A stretch of DNA of 64,000 bases, taken from Pyxicephalus adspersus (taxonomy: Eukaryota; Chordata; Amphibia; Anura; Pyxicephalidae). The stretch spans positions 128,907,926-128,971,925 of the forward strand of contig NC_092860.1 of assembly GCF_032062135.1 (NCBI RefSeq), given 5' to 3'. The position numbers were made by a program, and so were the translations under genes. This document shows, piece after piece, positions 45,681 through 58,091 of this stretch. Positions within the stretch are counted from its first letter, which is position 1. The number at the start of each line of letters is the position of its first letter. The notes below the pieces were generated by a model that was given only the letters and a program-made list of their open reading frames with translations, was not told the DNA's origin and did no database searches.

Positions 45681-48504
45681 AAAAGAGAGGATTGAAATCA
45701 CTATAAAGATATTAAAGAATATGTGGAATAAAGCTTTATTAGCACAGGAGATGCTCAGGTATTCAAAAGGCTGTGATGCTGATAAACAACTGAACAAGTC
45801 TTAGAAAATGGTATTGTAAAGTATTTCTTTTTTTAACTTTGAAAACTCTACAGTCAATTCTATACATTGAATGTAAGGGGGCTTCAGAGAGGAAAATCAA
45901 ACTCTCAAGAGGCAGTAGATACATGATTTTTTTCCCTTTGGTTCACCACTCAATATGCTGGCAGATGATGTTTCTTAGAGAAAAAAAAATGTATTCATTG
46001 CTGCTTCCTGCTGTTTTCCTGACTTTTCACTGTCAGAATTACAGCGGGGGGCAACAATAAAAGTAGTTTGTTGCCTCTGAGACATTGGCTGTTAAACATT
46101 CTGAATCCAAAGATTACAATAGCCGCTTCACTTCTCCCCAAGGTTTCTTATACTGCTGGCTTCTGCTTTCTGCTGAAAGAGCCCAAAGTACAGAAACTGA
46201 TTAATATTAAAAATATTTTCAACAATATTGCCAGAAATTCCAGTATCCATTCAAGTCTTACAGAGAGATAAATTATTTGGAGAACACTTAGGTATAGTGA
46301 ATGCTATGCAGAACATTCTATGTACATGTGACAAGCATTAAATGAATACTATTATATCAAACGTAGCACAGCCATTTATTGGCTCATAATTTACAATAAT
46401 TTTTCTCTGCAGTAAACCATGAAGTAGGTATGAATTTTCACAGTGAAAAATGGCATTGTGCTCCGAGACAAGCCAAAAAAATGTAAAATGCTCCTGTACA
46501 GTTTAAAGTACTTCCATTTAGGATAATGACGCTTCTCATCAGCTATTTCCAAAACTTAGAATAATAGTTTTTAAGGGAGCAAATGACCTGGAAAATAGTT
46601 ATTAGATAGTAAGGGCTTATTTGGAAAGGATGATGATGGAATAGTTGCTGTCAGGATTAGGTTCTATTTTAAAATAACCTTTAAATAACAAATCATAAAA
46701 AATATGCAAATCGAGAACATAAAACAGTGAAGTGTTACCAGCACACCTTGATTCCAACAGCACGACAATACTGACAAATGCAACATGATGAGGACTTAAT
46801 GGACCTGTTCCTCTGACAGCAGTGCCTGGGTATTAAATTATTGGAAAATGGAAAATGACAAGTGCATTCTGTAGCAAAAGAGCTGAACTGTTCCACTGTT
46901 TATAGTAGGCAGATGTACAACCAGCAATGGTGCAGGTTGACTATGGGTCCCATTAACTCCAGGAATTTCATTGGTCCCAGGTGAAACAATGTGATCACAG
47001 TACAGGCACACCTGTGTTGGTACCTAGTGCACCAAAGTCATAAAAAACATGTCTGAAACAAGACTGGTTCACCTGGTACCAATGAAAATGTATATTTGAT
47101 ATGGATTCAGAGTTTGCAGCTGGTCTTTTCCTTTGTGTTTGGATGTGCAGAGCTAATATGACCAAACCTTTGGTTGCCTACCAGAGATGGGAAAATGGTT
47201 CAGCTGTTTTGTCACAAGATGAAAATGTACAATGGAAGCTAACTAGTTACCATGAACCACACAGTTGCACAGTACCTGAACACTACATCCTGAAGGAGAC
47301 AAGTTGACTTTATAAAAATCACTTTTTTTTACAAGCCCCATTATACTTAAACTGTCTTTAATCCTCTACTTAATTTTGTTGCAGAGTAAATGCTGTGATT
47401 AATTAAACATCCTTCAGACATTTTAATTGACATTGCAGGAGAAGATTTTATGAATATATTATACATGGCAGACTGTAAACATAAAAATAATAATCCCTGC
47501 AAACATAATTTTTAATAAAAGAATGAAAATCTCATATTAAGATATAAATAAGCTCAGGATGACAGCATTATGTCAGAACCCACATTTCTCAATTTATATC
47601 TAGAATCAATTATTTGCAGTAGCATGCTCTGAATATGTTATACTTACTAAGAGAACAAAATGTCTGTAGAGTGCATTAGGTAGAGGGGGAACCTTTGCTT
47701 GTAGCATACAGCGGAATCTTGATATATCACGTAAATCTTTAAAATCAGGCAATATACCATAAAACACTATTTTGTACACCTCTGGTAGTGCAGAATTACA
47801 GCCTCATACCTGTTATTCCTGGTCTTGTAATATTGCTGAATGGGGGTTATTACCTTAATATAGAGCTTATATTGGAGCTTACAGAGTCAAATAGGGCTCT
47901 ATATTGATTTTTTGCCACAATGGATAGAAAGAAGTCCTAAAATGTTTATCTGGTGATTTGTCGTATCTCTACAAGAATTGTCCTCTTTTCATGATGGGTA
48001 GAGTTTTAGGACTCATGAATAAAGACATATGCTGCTACCTCCATGGGTCTAAAGTTTATTCCTGTAAACAGTTTACAATATACAAGAGTTTTACTTCACC
48101 TAGTCAATAACATAATTTTGATGTAGGAGGTTTAGTAATGCTAAACATCACTGCTAGTCCTTGTTCTCCCAACCTGGCCAGCTCTAGATGCCATTAAAGA
48201 TGAAAGGATGGTGATAGTGGTGAGTATGGTCACCAGCCTCCATGGAACCACAACTTGTATGCAAAAAACACTTGTTAGTAAGCAATGAAAGAACAATTTA
48301 CTTATAATGAACTTGGAAACTGATAATTGTGACTTTAGATGACCTGTAAATTCTTCAGACTTGGACAGACCTGTCCGATAGAATAAGGGAATGTTTTTAA
48401 GTTTTATTTGTATTAATGATAGGTAGTCGTGCATTTGGGATCAGTATTTACCCAGGATGTTACCAGGTAAATAAATACATACAAATTACTAGTGGAAAAA
48501 AATG
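45681..48504. other. AT-rich sequence without recognised genes
   Basis: Open frames up to 97 codons, with no domain. No repeat family was identified. Confidence 0.5.
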
Positions 48505-48515
48505 CTATATATATA

Positions 48516-48570
<55 letters not shown>

Positions 48571-48576
48571 TATATT
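48505..48576. repeat. AT dinucleotide microsatellite, interrupted
   Basis: TA units over about 70 bases, interrupted by aata, ttta and one g. Confidence 0.93.
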
Positions 48577-49118
48577 TTTATTTTAAGGCTGTGGTATATG
48601 TATCTGCAACAGACATGTTTAATGTCTGTGTCTAATCCTTTACTGGTTCATACTTTGTTGCAGTGGATAAATGAGACCACCCAATTTCCATTAAAACTTA
48701 CAGACACAAGAAAGAATGTATAAACAATATATCATTTATACGATCTCTTTTTATGTTGTTGCTTTGCTCTGGTCATGATCATTTGAGTGCATAACATTGA
48801 GAAAGCATTTACTGTACTTAGGCATTTCAGCGTTAGTACTGTAAATCTGGATCTATACCTTACCGTACTGATGCATAAATTAAACACTTTCTTACAGATT
48901 AAATTCTTTTTCTAATGCTACAAGATTTTATTTGCTATGCTTTTAATATAATCATTTCAGGTCTTTAAAAAAAACCTCATTTTTGTATAAATAAGATTTG
49001 CATTATCAAACAAATGTAATTTTTAATAGAAAATGGTGTAGGGTTACTACATCACTGGAAATGTACTGGAATTAATTTTTACAGCTTCTCAGATCATACT
49101 ATCTATCAAGTCTATCTA
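48577..49118. other. AT-rich sequence without recognised genes
   Basis: No open frame and no repeat recognised. Confidence 0.55.
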
Positions 49119-49318
49119 GGCCTGTCTATCATAGGAGAACCTTTGTTATCCACAAACCTTGAATGGGCTTCCTAAAAATCATTTGCTATTAGTTGGCAAA
49201 TGTTTTTAATTCTAGACCAGATTCATTCCAGATTTGTTGAATCACCCAGATAGTCTATCCAGGATATCATTCCAAGACAGTCATCTTCTCCAGTCTTGGA
49301 GAGCCTATATAAATCAGG
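49119..49318. mobile_element. Long-palindrome miniature inverted-repeat element, copy 3 (degraded)
   Basis: Collinear blocks with 16769-16987: ctaaaaatcatttgctatta, tggcaaatgttttta, accagattcattccagattt and cttctccagtcttggagagc, ending tataaatcagg. The left arm is more decayed than in copies 1 and 2. Confidence 0.75.
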
Positions 49319-51923
49319 TATATAGTGTTCAACAGAGCCCGATCTTCCAATGCTGTATTTAGTAAACACCAAGTTCATAGCAAAACTACTCTAAGCCAAT
49401 AAAAATAACCATGTTTTTCAGTCCTTTGTTCAGTTTGTTATGAATGTATGATGAATGAATTTACTAATAAATTGTTAAGGCTAACTAATTTATTCACCAT
49501 ATGAAACTAATTTTCAGAGACAGACAGAGAAACTCTACCCTAATGTTCTGGTAGATATGGTTTCAAAATGTAAAGAAGAATAGACTACCATATTTAATGT
49601 TTCAGTATCAGTTGGTAGTGACTTCCCTACTGGGCAACCTTGCAACCTTATATAGTATTTGATAAGTAAATGATAAGACCTAAATTTTTGGATAGAGATT
49701 TCGAGTTCCTTACAACTGTTCATTTGTCTCATGCACTGCACAGAACAGTTTATGCATAATATAAAATCAGACTTAAAGATTGTGCTCACAGCATTAATAA
49801 GGTCATATGTGTAAAGAGCTGAAAAATCTTGGGAGGACTGCTAGTGACCATTTTGCCGGATTCATGCTGTCCTCGGGTATCTTGTCACCTGCTACTGATT
49901 TATAGAATATTAAAGTAATCATAAGACCTACCTGCGATACGCTGTTGTGATTTATTATTTAAAATTCATTAATGTTATCTCAACCTTGGGGTTGTCCTGC
50001 CTAAACAGCAAAATGGTATGCATGCTAAACAGTAACATTTGTCCTTTTTTCTCTTTTATGTACAGATTATGTTTGGGTTGGGATTTATGTTCTGGATGAC
50101 AATTCTGTCTTTTGTTTAGGAGCACAAATCAATTCTTTCCATCTAAAATAAAACATGTTAAAGTCTGACTGTCTGAATAAGGCATATAATGCTCCTGAAT
50201 ACAATGATAGTTTAACATTTAAAAAAATTTAAAACAAAAGATTTCTTTCTATAACCCCAACTGAAGGACATTACACACATCTTTAGTTGGTTGGCCAATT
50301 TGACAGTTACTGTATAACATCAGTTAACACTGAGTTATGTAATGAATCTGAATGGAATGCAAAAAGCTTTCAGCTCTGTCAATGTCATTTATAAGTTGAG
50401 TAAGCGGTGACACTTGACTTTATCAGGGACTTGTGGCTGTTCCCAGAACACTGGCCTATACTACAAATGTTAGCATAGACAGAAATAGAAAAATAATGAA
50501 CTTGTGCAGTTGTGATCTGTTCAATCCACTCAACAATCCCTTCTAAATACAGATCTGTCTATTTAAGTCCATTAGCATTGTAAAGCATCTAAAAACCATG
50601 CCATTGCATCATGTAATGAATGTATTTGCTCCAGCTTTGGAGAACTTTAAGATTTATTGGAACTCTTTTATCCTCTCAAATGTAAATGGACCTCAAGGAA
50701 CCTCAAAGCTGGACCCAAGGATTAATGTTGTGCTTTTTTGCAACAAATTCCATCATGCTACACTGCACTGTTTTGCAATACCCAAAAAGATATATGTGGC
50801 TTGGTATTTTTGCTTCAGTTGGGAACATCACTGTCACCCAACTGAGTAAAGATAGCATATGGCATATTTTAAATATCTAATAATGTGCCAGACTCTGTAC
50901 AAAATGTAAAATTCCCACTGCCATCTGCCTACAAAACTCCCTTTGTACATGGAGGAATATTGATTAGATCACAAGGTCACTGCTAGAGAAGGGGGTCTGG
51001 GTTAGGACCTGCACATGTAATCAATAGCAATTACTATTAATAACGGCCAAGTGTAAAGCAACTTCTTACGTAATGCAACAGAAATGCTAAATAGCTCGAA
51101 AAATGATCAGCAGTGCACTTGCTTCTTAATATGTTTCTCTAAAAGTGCTATGTATATCATTGAGGAATTACCAGTTCTTACTCATATGTACCTCTATCAT
51201 GTGATTCTTTCCCTGTTTCTGAAAAGTATTAAACTAGGTTTTAGCACCCTGTGGTAATTTGTAGAGTTCTCCTAATTTAAAAAAACTGTATTGAAGAATA
51301 TTACACACAAGGGTAGATGTACCATTGGACTGTATATGTCCATTTTACTACAATCCATGCTTTTCTAACCTACTGTACTGAAAAGACAACGAAAAAGTTA
51401 GCAATGTGATTGTTAAACTGAAGGTAAAAAGAATTCCAATCATATACAGACATTGGCCTAAAATACATTTTTTCCAAACCAAAAAATGTAAATGTTTTAG
51501 CTCTTATTTGTGTAATAAGCACAGTATGATATATTGGCTTAATTAAAGTTTCTTGAATTATTCTAAGGATTTTATGTTCTGCAAATAATTAGCTTTTTGT
51601 TCTCTACTCACTTACTGTTAATGGACATGAATATGTTTAATAAAAGATACAGAACAGATATGGAAAACGAAAGACCTTGCAGTTAATGAACTGACCTTTG
51701 TGTACTTAGGCAGGCATTTAAATAGGGCTTACTTGTAGGTTAAAAATATTTTCCATTAGTGGGGATTTTTGCATAAAAACAATGTAAAATCCATTGAATG
51801 GCCTACAGTATATTATGACTCAGTAGGTAAAAAAAAAAAAAAAAACATAAAAATGCAGAAAATGTTAGCATAAGAAAAAATAATTAGTATTTATGCAGGT
51901 TGTTATTGTTTACAAACTGACTC
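49319..51923. other. AT-rich sequence without recognised genes
   Basis: Open frames up to 84 codons, with no domain. An A run lies at 51830-51845 before the gap. Confidence 0.55.
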
Positions 51924-52303
51924 NNNNNNNNNNNNNNNNNNNNNNNNNNNNNNNNNNNNNNNNNNNNNNNNNNNNNNNNNNNNNNNNNNNNNNNNNNNNN
52001 NNNNNNNNNNNNNNNNNNNNNNNNNNNNNNNNNNNNNNNNNNNNNNNNNNNNNNNNNNNNNNNNNNNNNNNNNNNNNNNNNNNNNNNNNNNNNNNNNNNN
52101 NNNNNNNNNNNNNNNNNNNNNNNNNNNNNNNNNNNNNNNNNNNNNNNNNNNNNNNNNNNNNNNNNNNNNNNNNNNNNNNNNNNNNNNNNNNNNNNNNNNN
52201 NNNNNNNNNNNNNNNNNNNNNNNNNNNNNNNNNNNNNNNNNNNNNNNNNNNNNNNNNNNNNNNNNNNNNNNNNNNNNNNNNNNNNNNNNNNNNNNNNNNN
52301 NNN
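51924..52303. other. Assembly gap of 380 N
   Basis: No sequence is available. Open frames across it are artefacts. It lies close to a hAT-like fragment whose left end may be hidden inside the gap. Confidence 1.
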
Positions 52304-52584
52304 ACAGAGGTGCACTCACACCAGAAGTCATGGAACAATGGCAGCCGAAGAACTCCAGGGTGTCCCCGCACCAAATACACCAAAGACAGGAAAAATAAAC
52401 TACATTCTTTCTTTATTTAGTAAAAGTAATTTTTTCTTGCAAGGACAATTTAAGACAAAATGCTACCTGTTTAAAACCTAAATGCTTCCAGCTCCCTGCC
52501 CCTGCAGGGAGCAGGGATTCCAACTCAGAGGGTGGTCTCTCTGGACACAACCATCCCACTCTCCCATTGCAGGCTCAGACCTGT

Positions 52585-52731
52585 GATGGCAGAGTGGGCG
52601 GGTTCTGGTATCATGACCGCACTCTGGGGGAAGTTTCTTCCCCTTTGAGTGACACACGGCTCCCCGCACATGAGCAGTCCAGAGTCTGTAAATTTAGTGG
52701 TCCATGATGTCCAAAAGGTTGGCGACCACTG
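52585..52731. mobile_element. Right part of a hAT-type element related to 42911-43191
   Basis: gcgggttctggtatcatgac, actctgggggaagtttcttc, aatttagtggtccatgatgt and ggttggcgaccactg follow the order of the right half of the element at 42911. The left half is unlike that copy or lost; a GC-rich palindrome ctccctgcccctgcagggag lies just upstream near 52493. Confidence 0.78.
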
Positions 52732-54659
52732 CTGTACAGGACAAGATAAAAACATGAAACAGCAGTGTAAATTGTACTGCAGTCGCCAAGGGAAAAAAAA
52801 AGTATGCTTAAGAAAAAAAAAATACATACTATGGTTGATTCACTAAAGCAATATAGAATATTTTACTTTGTGAAGTCAAAAAGGTAAAGGTATTTATTTA
52901 CACTGGTTTCCTAATCACAAAAAAAAGAAAATCTTTAGTAAATCAACCTTCGTAACTTTTTGTTTTGTGTTTTATTTTGTTGTATCTTTTCCATTATGTT
53001 TTTATGAAACAAACTCCTTTGCTATTGATACAGCCCTGTGCTAAGTGTAGTACTCTACTGTACTGTACCATATACTTTGTGCAGTGCCGCACTGATATAG
53101 TATAACCTACAACATCAGCCAAAATAACCTTGTAAAAATCAGATCCACTTCTCATCTCATCCGCTGCATAAAAATTTTAATTGTGAAACATCCCCATCTG
53201 TCTTAATCACATTTTTATTCCCTGAACAGCTTTAAAAGATTAGCACTTTCTATGTTAGGCTACAAAGTTGAACATTTAAAGAACAAATATGTAGTACAGG
53301 AGCCAAATAACATCTTTGCACTCTTTTATTTACTTCGCACTTCAACACTGTATACATCATAAATAAGGCATCCTGTGGGAAACAGTGATGAATATTTAAT
53401 TTGGTGAACCAAGCCATGTTAATTGAGGACACGTGATACGGAAGAGCTCAATGAAAAGGTATTCTGAACCTTCACAAACCTTAAGACCTAGCCTATCAAA
53501 GAAAAATATTTCAATATTTTTATAATATGTCATGAACAAGTAATTTAATTTGTTCCTCCCATGAGGTGCTAACTTGGTTTAAAGCCTAAATGTTTAAAAA
53601 AAGAAAAAAAAAGAAAAGAACATGAATCAGGATTCTGATTCTACCAGTAAGGGATACAAAATAAAGGTGCTTTTTATTATTATGTTATGATTATTATAGT
53701 GTATCGTATGCTAGACCTAAACTGTGTTTTTTTCTCTGAATGGTAATTTTCATCAATATAATGATCAAGATATTGATTATCAGTTCCTTGTGATCAACTG
53801 CAAGTATTCTATGTAGCATGCACTTAATAAAATTATCTGAATTTATTGATTTTAGTAATATCTCTAATAAAAACAATGGTTTTGAACAATTTGATGGTAA
53901 ATCAACTCAAAAGATTACCAGCTCCTTGTCTGATACATTATACATAGACATTCTGCCCAAATACCAATAAAAAATGCCTTTTTGATCAAATTAACAATTG
54001 CATCTAACTAATCATCAAAATTATGAATAGTGTAAGACAAGAGCTAAAGAGATTTTCACCCACTTTTCTTCCCAGCCTAAAATAGAAGGGATGAAGCAGC
54101 CTTTTTTAGGGTGGCACAGACAGTAAGAATAAGTTGACAAAGGTTCTGTCCTTTCCTTCTATGTCATAAACTTCACCAGTTTTGGTTGGTCTTGGGTAGT
54201 AGTGATCAGATATTTTGATTAGGGTTGATTCCAACTCAGATCAGAGCTATTCTGCCCTTGGATCGGCACAGAATTTGAGCATTACTCCTATCCAACATTG
54301 AAGGGTTTAGTAGCTGTGCTATGTCATAACTGTCATACACTCCAAGCCACTTCAGCATTGGGGGTTCCAGTTTCTGTCATAGACAGGTATAATACACCTC
54401 ATTAAAAAATGTCAGATTTCTTAGCAGAGTCAATAGTCTTTGATCCAAGTTGGAACTTTACTGTTCTAAACACCTCTGGCCCTGAGCTTCATATCTATGC
54501 CTTGATGCAAACCAAATTTTGCCACATGTGTATATTTGAGTTGCATTGCAGTCCCAATTATTCTAACACACCAATGTGCACACACCAATAAACACTTGTT
54601 TTTAATATATCACAACACACAGATCAATACACTTAGACATGCGGGCAGGAGTGGACATA
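52732..54659. other. AT-rich sequence without recognised genes
   Basis: No open frame above 65 codons apart from frames entering the hAT fragment, and no repeat recognised. Confidence 0.5.
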
Positions 54660-54800
54660 AGAAGGTGCAAAGTGTGCCAATGTACGAGGGCCCCAGACTC
54701 TTCTCAGCCAACAGGGGCCCCCACAGGGCCCCAAGTCAGTTCAGCAGGGGGTCCCAAATAGTTTCTGCACAGGGGCCCACTTATGGCTACGTGCCTCACT
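54660..54800. repeat. GC-rich block, possible repeat fragment
   Basis: Repeated phrases gagggcccc, caggggcccccacagggccc and gcacaggggccca stand out from the AT-rich surroundings. It could be part of an interspersed element; no ends were found. Confidence 0.4.
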
Positions 54801-56107
54801 GCATGTGGGAACTATCCTACAACCTTCTTTGCAGTGCATTTATTACTTATTCAAAATTATTGGTCTGCCTAGTTCCAACACACATTAACATGGGCAAGAA
54901 AACACACCTGAACAATGTGACTCCAGCTAAAAATTAACCTATAAAGTTAGAAACATTGGCATGGCCATCTGAGCAGGTCCACATTACTGTTACTGGAGCC
55001 CCTTGTCTTAAAACTTTTGACACTGCAAAAAAATAGGGAAAGGTTTTGTGTATATGTTCTGCATCAAGATAGCCAAAACCTGCAAGGTCCTGTAAATGTC
55101 TTAAAATACAGAAAATTGCACAGTGTCATATTAAAACATATTTTACTATCTAATTTGCAAACTAAACTAACTATTAGTTAGATGAAGATAAAATATATTG
55201 TCTACTGGCCTAATCTGCAGATCATAATACATAAAATCCAAGCACTAGATTCAAGAGCTCCAGCTATATTGTTAACACCAAATATACGACTTGCAAAAAA
55301 ACGGAACAAAAATCAATATACAATACATGTTATAATGCTCCTGTGGCTCACAAACCCTGCATACTTTTATTATCCACCAGCTTAATAAACTACTGGGAAA
55401 AGTAAACCTACCTAAAGTAATGTTTATTGGTCAGGGAAAAAAAATGATCTAAACCAGAAGAGATTCCGGTGGCTTTCTTCTCCTCCAGAAAGACGAAGGT
55501 TAAAACTCTCTTGTGGATACACCACTTTCAATGACTATGCAGTGCACATAACACTTCAGAGCAACACATGAAAAGAGAAAATGCTGCAGATTCATTAAAG
55601 AGTTCTACTGTTCAGGTCAAAAGATCGCATTGTATACTCCATACTGACTTTTTTGTGTGGACTCCCTTCTAAAGGGTACACATGCCCATATATTGCTTTC
55701 ATGTTTACTCTTTGCTTAGTGGCAAACTGGGTAATTGAAGCAAAATATTTTTTGACACACAATGGTACTCAAATAATAATTAATCCTGTTGCTTCATTTC
55801 TGTCTATATCACATTGCTTAAAGTGAACTTACCACCATTGTGTTTTTATAATCAAACTATACTCCTAGGATAGCTATGGTCTGACCATCTTAAGTAAGTC
55901 TTCTCCAATGGTGCAGATGGAAAGTCAAATGTTCCTGTTCTTATGAATAAAGAGATGAGATAAAAGTGAGAATGGCTCTAGAAGATAGTGTAATTGTTTA
56001 GGCAGCAGTAACAGAAATGTAAATTGGCTTTTAAGGAGTAATGCTCCTCCAGATAGCAGCAGGCCAGTCATCTCATGGAAGGCATCAAGGCAGCAGCCCT
56101 ACGTTCT
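54801..56107. other. AT-rich sequence without recognised genes
   Basis: The 133-codon open frame at 54536-54937 spans the GC-rich block and shows no domain. Nothing else was identified. Confidence 0.5.
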
Positions 56108-56360
56108 TAAGCTACATACACACGCCAGATAATTCTCACCCAAGACAAACAATTGTGGTAATCTCGGGTCGAAATTTGACATAAATGCAGCAGTTCCCAG
56201 CCATCATCACAGAAGATTGATAAAAGACCGATTGGAAAGATCTCTCTGCACTCCTATGGAAAAGAGAACAGCAGGGTGCTGCTCATTCTTCCTTTTCCCT
56301 CCCCTCTCCATACAATAGAGTGGCACTTTGTGCACAGCAATAATTCACTCATATGTCACT
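56108..56360. mobile_element. Inverted-repeat element of the tacacac family, longer copy
   Basis: Begins ttaagctacatacacacgcc, then tcacccaagacaaacaattg, ctcgggtcgaaatttg, and later the block ccctcccctctccata followed by tggcactttgtgcacagca, shared with 31965-32060. The right end is undefined. Confidence 0.6.
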
Positions 56361-57389
56361 AGATACAGTCATCTGACATCTGTACAAGGGTTTACCCCAA
56401 TCCCTACCCCGACTATAAATTCATGTCCTCTTCTCTGTTCCTGGTTTCATTTTATTACACGGAACCTAACTTTTATAACATTGAGCCCACCCACCTGTAG
56501 TAATACTGAGAAGTTTTATTGAATAGTTGGACAAAAGGGTGAGTGGTACTGAACTTCAGGGGTGGGTGAACTTTAGCCAAAAAGATTTACATATATTTAA
56601 GGAAATGTACTTTACAGCAATTCTGTCAAAGGCTGCGGGAGACCTTATAAATATCTTATCAACTATACAAGCAGCAATTGTGACAATGCAACAGTGATTG
56701 TATGACAAATAACGATATTGCCTATCCCATGGTCCAACTTTTAGGATTAACATTTTTGGTATGTACAGCCAACATTACATTTGTGATTCACCAATAAGTT
56801 ATTCTGTAGTGGCGGGCTTTTATGTCATGTCAAGGTCAATGCTATGTCATGTATTATACTTGTATTTTGTTTAATTATAAACTCTCCTTTTCCTTTATGA
56901 GCTGTAAGAAATGTATATTTTTGACTTGGTATATTTTATTACGTTACCATTTCAAAGGCAACAGTATCATTTATGGCCGTTAATAAAGCTGTCATCAATC
57001 TATCAGCCTGTCATATGTTCGAAAATTCTCTTATTTCAGGGGTCAGAAAAAAGAGCTCATATTCTTCACTAAAAATGGCATAGTACCTAAGTATTGACTG
57101 CATTACAACGTGTAATTTACTTTAGCTGTCTGCATTGTGCACTAAACAAAGAGCATCATGATGAGTAAGGAAACCGACGTGCATGTAAGGGAAGAAAGAA
57201 ATCACATATTTCACTTGGTTTATGATGTCAGCTGACATTTGACACTTTATTCTTTAGTCTTTTGAGATCAGCTTAGAAGACTTACCAAATAAAAGATCAT
57301 GGTTTCTGGAAGAATTTGCAGGAGATCTGATTACCAGTTCCTGTCAAATATAAATTTCTGAAAACTTTACTCACAATGAACTATTGAAA
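56361..57389. other. AT-rich sequence without recognised genes
   Basis: No open frame above 65 codons. No repeat recognised. Confidence 0.55.
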
Positions 57390-57672
57390 TAATGGTCAGG
57401 AGTTGGGGAGCCCCTGTTGAAGCTAATTAATGCGGGTTTGTAGAACCAATGTACCTTAATGTCATGGTCAGTAAGTAGAATACTTATGCACTCTTACAGA
57501 GAGCTAAGAATAATATTGGTGCCATGCTGATGGCTTTTTTAAGTGACATTGACCCCAGAACCGTAGATATCATTAATAAACAGGTCAATCTGCCAAAGGT
57601 CAAGGATCCCCCAGGGACCTCTGGAGGAACTCTAGTGCTCCATTGAACCCTAGCTGAAAATGGCTGCTCTAA
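57390..57672 (-). mobile_element. Minus-strand copy of the agagcagc-ended element
   Basis: Read on the minus strand it begins ctttagagcagccattttca and gctagggttca, then ttcctccagaggtccc, cttagctctctgtaagagtg and caacaggggctccccaact, parallel to 41456-41773. About 280 bp, no coding capacity. Confidence 0.65.
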
Positions 57673-57744
57673 AGAACAGCATTGTTAATATGATAAACAA
57701 TAACTATTACTTTAATCCATATACCTGGCTGTGTCAGCAGCTTT

Positions 57745-58091
57745 GGGCCCAGTATACACTGGTCATTTTTAACTTCTGACTTGATTTTCAGCCCAATAAA
57801 ACTTATGGACCTAAAGTGAATCTGAAGGGAAATCAGCAGCTGACTAATAGTAAACATCCGATATTTGGATTTCCAATTGGATGTGGATAAATCAGATGTG
57901 TCTGTAAATATTGATCCAAACCATACATCAAGTCATGTTCTGTGTACAAACAGTCAATCTAATCTAATTAGAATTCCCATCACCTTCTATCCAAGAAAAA
58001 AAGTTGGAAGGAGAAAATATGGTACGTGCGTAAGTCTTGTCAAATGGTTGATCAAAATTGGCAGTGGATTTGCTTGTATGTACTTGGCCTT
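57745..58091. mobile_element. Inverted-repeat element with gggcccagtatacac ends
   Basis: The left end gggcccagtatacactgg and right end cttgtatgtacttggcctta are imperfect reverse complements (ggcc-agta-aca pattern). About 347 bp. The 83-codon open frame inside (57865-58116) is incidental. Confidence 0.6.

Noticed and set aside
51884..52420. Open frames of 140 to 175 codons
   Set aside because: They run through the second N gap.
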